DNA of 9,688 nt from Longimicrobiales bacterium (GTDB lineage: Bacteria > Gemmatimonadota > Gemmatimonadetes > Longimicrobiales > Gaopeijiaceae): NCBI GenBank assembly GCA_028280205.1, contig JANQME010000217.1, positions 1-9,688 on the forward strand, given 5' to 3'. Under the pieces are notes generated by a model, which made no database searches, was not told where the DNA came from, and worked only from the letters and a program-made list of their open reading frames with translations. The translations under genes and the position numbers were made by a program. This document shows positions 1-5,518 of the stretch, piece after piece. Every line of letters begins with the position of its first letter. The first letter of the stretch is position 1.

Positions 1-665
1 TGCATGCAGAGCCGGTGCCGGCCTCCGTCGAGGACGGTCTGACTGAGCGGCTCCACGCCGCCGCCCCCCGGACGGTAGAGGAGGTCGGCGAGGTTCCCGT
101 CCGACTGGTGGTGCGACGAGAGGATGCCGCGACCCGATCCGTTCGCCGGCTTCAGCACGGCCGCGCCGGCTCCGTCGCCGAAGAGCACGGCCGTCGTCCG
201 GTCGTCCCAGTCGAGGATCGCGCTCATCTTCTCCGTCGCGATCACGAGCGCGACCTCCCCCCGGCCCGCCGCGAGGTACCCCTCGGCCATGCTCAGCCCG
301 TAGAGGTGGCCCGTGCAGGCCGCCATGACGTCCAAGGCCACCGCGTTGGCGCATCCCAGCAGCGCCTGTGTGTCGCAGGCGGTCGACGGGAGCCAGCGAT
401 CCGGCGTGGCCGTCGAGAGCACGAGGATGTCCACCTCTCCGGGCTCCACCCCGGCGCGCTTCATCGCCGCGCACGCCGCCGCCGCGCCCATATCGGCCGC
501 CGTCGTGTCGTCGTTCGCGATCCGACGCTCCCGGATTCCCGTCCGGGTGCGGATCCACTCGTCGGACGTGTCCATCCGCTGGGCGAGGTCGTCGTTGGTG
601 ACGATTCGATCGGGCAGGTACCGGCCCGTACCGGCGATCTCGACGATCGGCGACGGCTTCTTCAT
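1..665 (-). CDS. fabH: Beta-ketoacyl-ACP synthase III (KAS III), 3' end outside window
   Basis: FabH condenses acetyl-CoA (or another short acyl-CoA) with malonyl-ACP to start type II fatty-acid synthesis in the cytosol. The visible 221 codons begin MKKPSPIVEIAGTGRYLPD. They contain the family signature TSDEWIRTRTGIRERR (about residues 33-48) and the nucleophile loop DVMAACTGHLYGL with the catalytic Cys at residue 118. The glycine-rich LFGDGAGAAVL segment follows. The family is usually about 320-330 residues, so roughly the last third, with the catalytic His and Asn, lies beyond the left edge and cannot be checked. The ATG at 665 is supported by a GAGGGAG ribosome binding site five bases upstream that overlaps the plsX stop. 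Only 10 bases separate it from plsX, so co-transcription and translational coupling are likely. The Cys-containing loop separates it from KAS I/II, and identity is near certain. Confidence 0.96.
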   Translation of the reverse strand, partial: MKKPSPIVEIAGTGRYLPDRIVTNDDLAQRMDTSDEWIRTRTGIRERRIANDDTTAADMGAAAACAAMKRAGVEPGEVDILVLSTATPDRWLPSTACDTQALLGCANAVALDVMAACTGHLYGLSMAEGYLAAGRGEVALVIATEKMSAILDWDDRTTAVLFGDGAGAAVLKPANGSGRGILSSHHQSDGNLADLLYRPGGGGVEPLSQTVLDGGRHRLCM

Positions 666-670
666 GGCGT

Positions 671-677
671 CTCCCTC
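671..677 (-). promoter_or_regulatory. Ribosome binding site of fabH overlapping the plsX stop codon
   Basis: Read on the minus strand, GAGGGAG lies five bases before the fabH ATG. Its first two bases overlap the plsX TGA (676-678). This fixes the fabH start and suggests that ribosomes finishing plsX reinitiate on fabH. Confidence 0.7.
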
Positions 678-1659
678 ATGAGAGGATGGGGAGGTCTTCC
701 CGGCTGTGCCGGACGAGCTCCGAGCGCACGGCGCGCGCTGCGACGGTGAGCGCATTGTGGATCGCCTTCGGCGGTGAGCCGCCGTGGCAGATGATCGACA
801 CGCCGCCGAGGCCGAGGAGCGGTGCCCCTCCGTACTCGGCATAGTCCAGCACCCTGAACACGTGGTCGAGTTCGACCTTCCGGTCCGGGACCTTGTCGAG
901 CTCCGTTCGCAGGAGGGCGACGATGTAGCCGGCCACGGACTCGTAGAACTTCAGGAGGACGTTGCCGACGAAGCCGTCGCAGACGATCACGTCGCACTCG
1001 CCCTTCACGATGTCGCGCCCCTCGACGTTCCCGATGAAGCGGATCCCCTGCTCGACGGCGAGAAGCTCGTGCGTCTGGATCGTGAGGTCGTCCCCCTTGC
1101 CCGGCTCCTCGCCGATGTTCAGCAGGCCGACTCGGGGCTTTGCCCTTCCGAGCGCGTCCCGTGCGTAGATGCTGCCGAGGTGGGCGAACTGTACCAGGTG
1201 CTGCGGCTTGCAGTCGATGTTCGCCCCGGCGTCTAGCAGCAGGCAGAGCTCGCCGGCCGTGGGAAGCAGCGTCCCGACCGGCGGCCGGTCGACCCCCGGC
1301 AGCGGACGCAGCGTGAAGAGCGAGCACGCCATGACCGCCCCGGTCGAACCGGCGCTCACGAAGGCGTCGGCCTCGCCTTCGGCCTGGAGTCGCAGCCCCA
1401 CGACGATGGACGACTCCGGCTTGCGGCGGATCACCGACGCGGGCGAATCGTCGGCCGTCACGCGATCGGGCGCATGGTGCACATGGATGCCCGGGGGTAT
1501 GCGCTCGTGCCGCGCGAGCTCCGCGCGGATCGCCTGCTCGTCACCGACGAGCACGATCTCGATATCGTTGCCGTCGTACGCCTCGAGCGCCTCGATGGCG
1601 CCGGCCACCTCGGGCTCGGGTGCCCGATCGGTCCCCATCGCGTCGAGTGCTAAACGCAC
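676..1659 (-). CDS. plsX: Phosphate acyltransferase PlsX (acyl-ACP:phosphate acyltransferase)
   Basis: PlsX converts acyl-ACP and phosphate into acyl-phosphate, the acyl donor for PlsY in phosphatidic acid synthesis. It is a soluble protein that associates with the membrane surface. Visible family blocks are the N-terminal VRLALDAMGTDRAP, then DAFVSAGSTGAVMA, LLLDAGANIDCKPQHLVQFA, VGLLNIGEEPGKGDD, GNVEGRD and CDGFVGNVLLKFYES. The glycine-rich C-terminal GGAPLLGLGGVSIICHGGS is also typical. I chose the GTG at 1659 because it puts the start exactly at the family's usual M-R-I-A-L-D-A-M-G beginning and gives 327 residues. An in-frame GTG at 1683 would add eight residues, and neither start has a strong ribosome binding site. 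The usual DAMGGD is DAMGTD here. It lies 72 bases after rpmF with this start, and 10 bases before fabH, the standard lipid-synthesis neighbourhood. Confidence 0.95.
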   Translation of the reverse strand: MRLALDAMGTDRAPEPEVAGAIEALEAYDGNDIEIVLVGDEQAIRAELARHERIPPGIHVHHAPDRVTADDSPASVIRRKPESSIVVGLRLQAEGEADAFVSAGSTGAVMACSLFTLRPLPGVDRPPVGTLLPTAGELCLLLDAGANIDCKPQHLVQFAHLGSIYARDALGRAKPRVGLLNIGEEPGKGDDLTIQTHELLAVEQGIRFIGNVEGRDIVKGECDVIVCDGFVGNVLLKFYESVAGYIVALLRTELDKVPDRKVELDHVFRVLDYAEYGGAPLLGLGGVSIICHGGSPPKAIHNALTVAARAVRSELVRHSREDLPILS

Positions 1660-1731
1660 GAACTCAACCCCGGGCCGAACCACGGCGCCGGTCCGTGCTT
1701 CCCGCTCGGGTCGGCCCCCGGCGGATCACCC

Positions 1732-1914
1732 TCAGTCTTCGATGACGTCGAAGACCGGCTGACCCTTGTAGTGGCCGCACGTCGGGCATACCCGATGCGG
1801 GATCTTCGGATCACCGCACTTCGGGCACTCGTGGACGGTCACGTCCTCCGCCTTGAAGTGGGTCCGACGCTTGCGCTTGCGCTGCTTGGAGGTGCGCTTC
1901 TTCGGTACGGCCAT
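1732..1914 (-). CDS. rpmF: 50S ribosomal protein L32, zinc-binding form
   Basis: This 60-residue protein begins MAVPKKRTSKQRKRKRR, the hallmark of bacterial L32, a basic protein of the large ribosomal subunit. Two CxxC pairs, CPKC at residues 30-33 and CPTC at 43-46, form an intact zinc ribbon, so this is the zinc-dependent type rather than the cysteine-free paralogue some bacteria induce under zinc shortage. The basic N-terminal tail and acidic C-terminal end (FDVIED) are normal for the family. It starts only three bases after the DUF177 stop (TGA-ACG-ATG), which implies co-transcription and probably coupled translation. The DUF177-rpmF-plsX-fabH order is widely conserved in bacteria. Confidence 0.97.
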   Translation of the reverse strand: MAVPKKRTSKQRKRKRRTHFKAEDVTVHECPKCGDPKIPHRVCPTCGHYKGQPVFDVIED

Positions 1915-1917
1915 CGT

Positions 1918-2427
1918 TCACTCGCTCTTCAACTGCCGGAGCGCCGCCCAGCGGGGATCGACCTCGTCGTCGGTGCAGTCACACGGACCTTCGTTCAGGT
2001 CCGCGCCACACCGCGCACAGAGGCCGCGGCATCCGGAATGGCAGACTACGTATGGATTCACCGCGAGGACCAGCTCCTCGCGCACTGCACGGCTCAGATC
2101 CAGCTCGGAGCCGGTCGCATCGAACGGGTACGCCCCACCTTCCTCGTCGTCCTCGGACCGGTCCGTGACGAACACGAGCGTCAGCTCGTCGGCCACGTCG
2201 GTCTCCAAAGGTCCGAGGCAGCGCCGGCAATCCTGCCGGAGCGTGCCTCGCACGTTTCCCCGCGCAACCGCTTCTCCCGTACCGGCGAACGTCGCTCGAA
2301 GCTTCACAGCCACGTCTCCGGCCCAGCGGAGATCCGTATCCTTCCAGAGCTCGTCCTCCGCGGAAATACTGGCCTCCACGACGACCGAGCCTTCCCGGCC
2401 CAACTGCCCGAGATCGACTCTGAGCAT
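1918..2427 (-). CDS. DUF177 family protein (YceD-like, 23S rRNA accumulation)
   Basis: The 169-residue protein matches the DUF177/YceD pattern. It has a variable N-terminal half, a CRRC pair (Cys67, Cys70), an acidic stretch (SEDDEEGG, about 91-98), and a C-terminal cysteine cluster CHSGCRGLCARC (129-140) followed by GADLNEGPCDC (141-151). It ends with DPRWAALRQL. The eight cysteines (67, 70, 129, 133, 137, 140, 149, 151) suggest metal binding, though that is inference. Family members sit next to rpmF in most bacteria; E. coli YceD and plant homologues are tied to 23S rRNA accumulation or processing. The ATG at 2427 matches the expected N-terminus but has no recognisable ribosome binding site. 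Instead a TAGCTTTT promoter-like element ends seven bases before it, so the message may be leaderless. Confidence 0.92.
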   Translation of the reverse strand: MLRVDLGQLGREGSVVVEASISAEDELWKDTDLRWAGDVAVKLRATFAGTGEAVARGNVRGTLRQDCRRCLGPLETDVADELTLVFVTDRSEDDEEGGAYPFDATGSELDLSRAVREELVLAVNPYVVCHSGCRGLCARCGADLNEGPCDCTDDEVDPRWAALRQLKSE

Positions 2428-2433
2428 AGTCGT

Positions 2434-2458
2434 AAAAGCTACCTGTCCCGAGAGGATT
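2434..2458 (-). promoter_or_regulatory. Candidate promoter for DUF177-rpmF-plsX-fabH
   Basis: In the 40-base gap after ndk, the minus strand reads TAGCTTTT (2441-2434), a 7-of-8 match to the Bacteroidota -7 element TAnnTTTG. A TGG lies 19 bases upstream, against the usual TTG. Read as a sigma-70 promoter it is TGGACA, 16 bases, TAGCTT. The core GGTAGCTTT recurs ahead of sucC. A start a few bases downstream would leave almost no leader before the ATG at 2427. This rests on pattern matching only. Confidence 0.35.
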
Positions 2459-2467
2459 GTCCAGCGA

Positions 2468-2887
2468 TTACAGCCCCAGCCGCTCGTGGCGGGAGAAGAA
2501 GAAGGCGATCTCCTGGGCCGCGTTCTCGTCCGAGTCGGACGCGTGGATCGCGTTTCTCCCCTTCGACTCCGCGTACAGCTTCCGCACGGTGCCTTCGGCG
2601 GCTTCGGCAGGGTCCGTCGCGCCGATCGTTTCCCGGAGCCGCGCGACCGCGTCGTCGGCCTCCAGCACCATGGGGATGACAGGGCCGGACATCATGAAGT
2701 GCACGAGCTCGTCGTAGAAGGGCCGCCCCTCGTGCACGGCGTAGAACGCTCCCGCCTGTTCACGGCTCAGGGTGGTCAGGCGGAGTGCCTTCACGGTGAA
2801 GCCCACGTCCTCGAGGTGAGCGAGGATCTTGCCCGCCTTGCCGGACCCGACGGCGTCGGGCTTGATGATCGCCAGAGTCTGGCTCAT
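2468..2887 (-). CDS. ndk: Nucleoside diphosphate kinase
   Basis: Ndk moves the terminal phosphate from a nucleoside triphosphate to a nucleoside diphosphate through a phosphohistidine, balancing cellular NTP and dNTP pools. The 139 residues start MSQTLAIIKPDAV, with the substrate-contacting Lys9. They contain FYAVHEGRPFYDELVHFMMSG and end the active site with GRNAIHASDS, where His115 is the catalytic histidine. RETIGATDPAEA supplies the conserved Arg and Thr near the nucleotide phosphates. Length is normal. The start at 2887 is fixed by an AGAGGG ribosome binding site seven bases upstream and by the ATGA overlap with the CBS gene. The same frame stays open far upstream to 3694, but that stretch is a GC-rich shadow of sucD and the CBS gene and not an extension. 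It ends the sucC-sucD-CBS-ndk unit. Confidence 0.97.
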   Translation of the reverse strand: MSQTLAIIKPDAVGSGKAGKILAHLEDVGFTVKALRLTTLSREQAGAFYAVHEGRPFYDELVHFMMSGPVIPMVLEADDAVARLRETIGATDPAEAAEGTVRKLYAESKGRNAIHASDSDENAAQEIAFFFSRHERLGL

Positions 2888-3327
2888 TTGTCGTCCCTCT
2901 CTCGTTCCTCGGATGTGTCGGCGTCCCCGTGCATCGCCCGGAGTACCGCCTCTCGATGGACGAGGCCGATGAGCTGCCCGTCCCGGACCACCGGAAGTTG
3001 ATCGACGCTCCGGTGCGCCATCATGCGCGCGGCGTCCGCCAGCGGCTGCGTCTCGGAGACGCACAGCACGGCGCGTGTCATCACGTCCCGCGCCGCGCGC
3101 GGCGCCTCGTCCGCGCCCGCGTCTTCGGTCGTGCCGTCGCGGATGACCTCGCGAAGCGCATCGCCGATCGTGATGATGCCGAGAACCTCGTACTGCTCGC
3201 CCACGACCGGCACGGCCCTCAGGCCCCGACGTACCATGAGGTCGATGACCTCGGAGATCGGCGTATCCGGGTAGACCCGGTACTTCGCCGCCTCGAGGGC
3301 CTCCTCGACCCGCAGCTCGTCGGTCAC
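2884..3327 (-). CDS. Two-CBS-domain protein, probable adenine-nucleotide sensor
   Basis: The 147-residue protein consists almost entirely of a CBS pair. CBS1 spans about residues 15-63 (YRVYPDTPISEVIDLMVRRG through GIITIGDALREVI). An acidic linker follows (65-77), and CBS2 spans about 80-132 (DVMTRAVLCVSETQPLADAA through IGLVHREAVLRAM). CBS pairs of this kind usually bind AMP, ADP, ATP or S-adenosylmethionine. CBS1 has the ribose-contact pattern G-h-h-T-x-x-D (Gly50, Thr53, Asp56). CBS2 has His and Glu in the corresponding positions, so probably one site is used, which is inference. The tail is highly charged. There is no catalytic domain, membrane segment or DNA-binding motif. The GTG start at 3327 lies 18 bases after sucD with a weak ribosome binding site, and the stop overlaps ndk by four bases (ATGA). 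The partner protein is unknown. Confidence 0.9.
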   Translation of the reverse strand: MTDELRVEEALEAAKYRVYPDTPISEVIDLMVRRGLRAVPVVGEQYEVLGIITIGDALREVIRDGTTEDAGADEAPRAARDVMTRAVLCVSETQPLADAARMMAHRSVDQLPVVRDGQLIGLVHREAVLRAMHGDADTSEERERDDK

Positions 3328-3345
3328 GCTCGTGCGCAGGCCCTC

Positions 3346-4230
3346 TCAGGCCAATGCGTCCTGGATCAGCCCGACGATGTCGGCGGGCCGCTGTGCGACG
3401 GAGATGCCGTGGTCGGCGAACGCCTTCATCTTCTCCTCCGCGGTCCCGGCCGAGCCGCTGATGATCGCGCCGGCGTGGCCCATGCGACGCCCCGGAGGCG
3501 CCGTCTGGCCGGCGATGAAGCCCACGACCGGCTTGGACATCTCCGCCTCCACGAACGCCGCGGCCTCCTGCTCGTCCGTCCCGCCGATCTCGCCGATCAT
3601 CACGACCGCCCGGGTGTCCGCGTCGGCCTCGAACGCCGTGAGGCAGTCGATGAAGGTCGTCCCGATGAGCGGGTCGCCGCCGATGCCCACACACGTCGTC
3701 TGCCCCAGCCCGACGCTCGTGAGCTGGAACACCGCCTCGTAGGTGAGCGTCCCGGAGCGCGAGACTACACCGACCGGGCCCTCGGCTACGATCTGTGCCG
3801 GGAGGATCCCGACCTTGGAGCTGCCGGGCGAGATGAGACCCGGGCAGTTGGGCCCGAGGATCCGGACGCCGCGGTCGCGGGCGAAGGCGTGCGCCCTCGC
3901 CATGTCGAGAACCGGTACGCCCTCGGTGATGGCCACGACGAGCTCCACACCCGAGTCGGCCGCTTCGAGGATCGCCCCGGCGGCGAACGCGGGCGGCACG
4001 TAGACCACCGAGGTGTTCGCGCCGGTCTCGGCGACCGCCTCGTCCATGCAGTTGAAGATCGGCACGCGGGCCCCGCCGGGACCCTCGAAGGTCTGCCCTC
4101 CCTTTCCGGGGGTGACGCCGGCGACGACCTGCGTTCCGTACTCGATCATCTGGTGGGTGTGGAACGACCCGTCGCGTCCCGTGATCCCCTGGACGACGAG
4201 CTTCGTGTCGGAATCGATGAAGATCGACAT
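3346..4230 (-). CDS. sucD: Succinyl-CoA synthetase (succinate-CoA ligase) subunit alpha
   Basis: With SucC this subunit interconverts succinyl-CoA, phosphate and ADP (or GDP) with succinate, CoA and ATP (or GTP), the substrate-level phosphorylation step of the TCA cycle. The 294 residues show the CoA-binding Rossmann N-terminus (LVVQGITGRDGSFHT, about 11-25), then YVPPAFAAGAILEA, ITEGVPVLDM and RILGPNCPGLISPG. VGVVSRSGTLTYEA, GIGGDPLIGT and GEIGGTDE follow. The loop RRMGHAGAI contains His252, which is phosphorylated during catalysis. Length matches the family, about 290 residues. The ATG at 4230 follows the sucC stop by two bases and has a perfect GGAGG seven bases upstream. Identity is near certain; nucleotide preference is set by the beta subunit and cannot be read here. 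Confidence 0.98.
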   Translation of the reverse strand: MSIFIDSDTKLVVQGITGRDGSFHTHQMIEYGTQVVAGVTPGKGGQTFEGPGGARVPIFNCMDEAVAETGANTSVVYVPPAFAAGAILEAADSGVELVVAITEGVPVLDMARAHAFARDRGVRILGPNCPGLISPGSSKVGILPAQIVAEGPVGVVSRSGTLTYEAVFQLTSVGLGQTTCVGIGGDPLIGTTFIDCLTAFEADADTRAVVMIGEIGGTDEQEAAAFVEAEMSKPVVGFIAGQTAPPGRRMGHAGAIISGSAGTAEEKMKAFADHGISVAQRPADIVGLIQDALA

Positions 4231-4232
4231 GA

Positions 4233-5372
4233 TCAGCCCTCCCCCGCCGCGAGCTGGACCGCCTTCTCGACGACGTCGTCCATCGAGGTGTAGGCCGAGA
4301 ACCCGGCCTTCTCGAGGATCTCGAGCGCGAGCTCTTCGTTCGTTCCGGTGAGTCGGATCACGATAGGGACCTGGATATCGATGCGGCCGGTGGCCTCGAC
4401 GATCCCGTTCGCTACGTCGTCGCAGCGCGTGATGCCGCCGAAGATGTTGAACAGGATCGCCTTCACGTTCGGATCGGAGGTGATGATCTCGAGCGCGGCG
4501 ACCACCTTGTCGGGGTTGGACGAGCCTCCGATGTCCAGGAAGTTGGCCGGCTCGCCGCCGTAGTACTTCACCAGATCCATGGTGGCCATCGCAAGGCCGG
4601 CGCCGTTCACGCAGCATCCCACGTCGCCGTCCAGCTTCACGTAGGAGAGTCCGGCTTCGCGCGCCTTCGTCTCGGAGGGCGGCTCCGCCGAGGTGTCCCG
4701 CATCGTCTCGATCTCGGGGCGGCGGAAGAGCTCGTTGTCGTCGATGCTCATCTTGGCGTCGATCGCCTTGACGTCTCCCGCGGGCGTCGTGATGAGCGGG
4801 TTGATCTCCGTCATCGAAGCCCCCGAGTTCACGAAGGCGTCGTAGAGCTGCCCGATCGCCTTGGTGGCCTGCTTCACGTGGCCGGGCTCGTCGTACAGGA
4901 AATTCGCCAGCCAGTACGCCTGGTGCGGGAGGAGCCCGTACCGCGGATCGACGGCGAGACGTCGGATCGCGTCCGGCTTGGTCTCCGCCACTTCCTCGAT
5001 GTCCATCCCGCCCTCGGCCGACACCATGAACGTCGCGGCCTGGTTCTTCCGGTCCACCAGCACCCCGACGTACGCCTCGGTCTCGATGTCCTCGGCCGGC
5101 GTGACCAGGACCGTCTCCACGGTGAGGCCCTTGATGTCCATGCCGAGGATCGCCTCGGCGTGCTCCCGGGCGGCCGCCGCATCGGCGGCGTACTTCACGC
5201 CGCCCGCCTTGCCGCGCCCGCCCGAGTGGACCTGCGCCTTCACCATCACCGGACCGCTGAACTCCTCGGCGATCGAGCGTGCCTCGTCCGCGGTCGTCGC
5301 GATCCGTCCCGGCGGGACCGGGAGGCCGGCCGCGACGAAGCGTTCCTTCGCCTGGTACTCGTGGATATCCAT
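4233..5372 (-). CDS. sucC: ADP/GDP-forming succinyl-CoA synthetase subunit beta
   Basis: This is the nucleotide- and succinate-binding partner of SucD. The 379 residues begin MDIHEYQAKERF, the family's standard N-terminus, followed by an ATP-grasp domain with VMVKAQVHSGGRGKAGGVK (42-60). MTEINPL supplies the magnesium ligands Glu189 and Asn191, and Asp205 follows. The C-terminal ligase domain has CVNGAGLAMATMD (254-266), EPANFLDIGGSSNP (274-287), FNIFGGITRCDDVANGI (308-324) and RLTGTNE. GGSSNP replaces the GGGAT seen in E. coli, a variant I recall from other phyla. I chose the ATG at 5372 because the 17 residues added by an upstream in-frame ATG at 5423 do not resemble the family. Its ribosome binding site is weak. 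A candidate promoter and a hairpin lie upstream. It is the first gene of the sucC-sucD-CBS-ndk unit. Confidence 0.97.
   Translation of the reverse strand: MDIHEYQAKERFVAAGLPVPPGRIATTADEARSIAEEFSGPVMVKAQVHSGGRGKAGGVKYAADAAAAREHAEAILGMDIKGLTVETVLVTPAEDIETEAYVGVLVDRKNQAATFMVSAEGGMDIEEVAETKPDAIRRLAVDPRYGLLPHQAYWLANFLYDEPGHVKQATKAIGQLYDAFVNSGASMTEINPLITTPAGDVKAIDAKMSIDDNELFRRPEIETMRDTSAEPPSETKAREAGLSYVKLDGDVGCCVNGAGLAMATMDLVKYYGGEPANFLDIGGSSNPDKVVAALEIITSDPNVKAILFNIFGGITRCDDVANGIVEATGRIDIQVPIVIRLTGTNEELALEILEKAGFSAYTSMDDVVEKAVQLAAGEG
4238..4242 (-). promoter_or_regulatory. Strong ribosome binding site of sucD inside the sucC 3' end
   Basis: The minus strand carries GGAGG within a longer G-rich run, seven bases before the sucD ATG. 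It sits inside the last codons of sucC, just before its TGA. It secures equimolar, coupled synthesis of the two enzyme subunits. Confidence 0.75.
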
Positions 5373-5393
5373 GCTGCATCCATCGGGGGTCGA

Positions 5394-5414
5394 GCCCGCG
5401 CGGAGGCAGCGGGC
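5394..5414 (-). promoter_or_regulatory. Possible 5' leader hairpin of sucC
   Basis: Minus-strand arms GCCCGC and GCGGGC (6 base pairs) enclose a nine-base loop TGCCTCCGC. It lies 21 bases before the sucC ATG and just after the predicted transcription start. The loop contains CCTCC, which resembles the anti-Shine-Dalgarno sequence. It could stabilise the message or affect initiation, but short GC palindromes are common in such DNA. Confidence 0.25.
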
Positions 5415-5424
5415 GAAGAGCACG

Positions 5425-5455
5425 CAAAGCTACCGAGCCGACATGGCCCGATCAA
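5425..5455 (-). promoter_or_regulatory. Candidate promoter of sucC-sucD-CBS-ndk
   Basis: On the minus strand TTGATC (5455-5450) is followed after 17 bases by TAGCTT. Extended, it reads TAGCTTTG (5432-5425), a full match to the Bacteroidota -7 element TAnnTTTG, with TTG 20 bases upstream as that promoter class requires. A start near 5420 gives a leader of about 48 bases. Read as a sigma-70 promoter the -35 box matches 4 of 6 and the -10 box 3 of 6. The placement in the only sizeable gap of the window supports it; there is no experimental evidence. Confidence 0.45.
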
Positions 5456-5471
5456 CGCCGGCGGACGGGCC
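5445..5471 (-). repeat. Inverted repeat overlapping the sucC promoter region
   Basis: The arms GGCCCG and CGGGCC are perfectly complementary across a 15-base spacer and flank the candidate -35 box. It could be an operator half-site pair or a hairpin at the end of the upstream transcript. With no run of T after it, it is not a classical terminator. In GC-rich DNA this could be chance. Confidence 0.2.
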
Positions 5472-5493
5472 GCTGAGGCATGGGAAACGAGGC

Positions 5494-5510
5494 CGTGCGG
5501 GCTTCGCACG
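5494..5510 (-). terminator. Weak hairpin after the UPF0182 gene, possible terminator
   Basis: Eight bases after the UPF0182 stop, the minus strand forms a six-pair stem CGTGCG-AAGCC-CGCACG. The following bases include only a short T run (TCGTTTCCC), so an intrinsic terminator is doubtful. A second CGCACGG copy just upstream (5511-5517) allows an alternative pairing. The position between two gene groups is what makes it plausible. Confidence 0.3.
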
Positions 5511-5518
5511 CCGTGCGT

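Noticed and set aside
1684..1731. Search for a terminator or promoter between rpmF and plsX
   Set aside because: The short GC-rich gap has only a CCCGAGCGGG palindrome with a two-base loop, too tight to fold, and no promoter-like boxes. Read-through is the simpler reading.
2888..3694. Apparent N-terminal extension of Ndk making a 408-residue fusion
   Set aside because: The extension is Arg/Gly-rich and runs through the sucD and CBS coding sequences in another frame. Ndk has its own ATG with a good ribosome binding site.
2929..4293. Plus-strand open frame of about 454 codons opposite the CBS gene and sucD
   Set aside because: Low-complexity Arg/Asp-rich product, fully antisense to well-supported genes, no family resemblance.
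5373..5423. Upstream ATG extending SucC by 17 residues
   Set aside because: The added residues do not resemble the family, which normally begins at MDIHEYQAK, and they would cover the predicted leader and reach the promoter element.
4231..5427. Apparent N-terminal extension of SucD making a 693-residue protein
   Set aside because: It overlaps all of sucC in another frame with shadow composition. SucD starts at 4230 with a strong ribosome binding site and the family's normal N-terminus.
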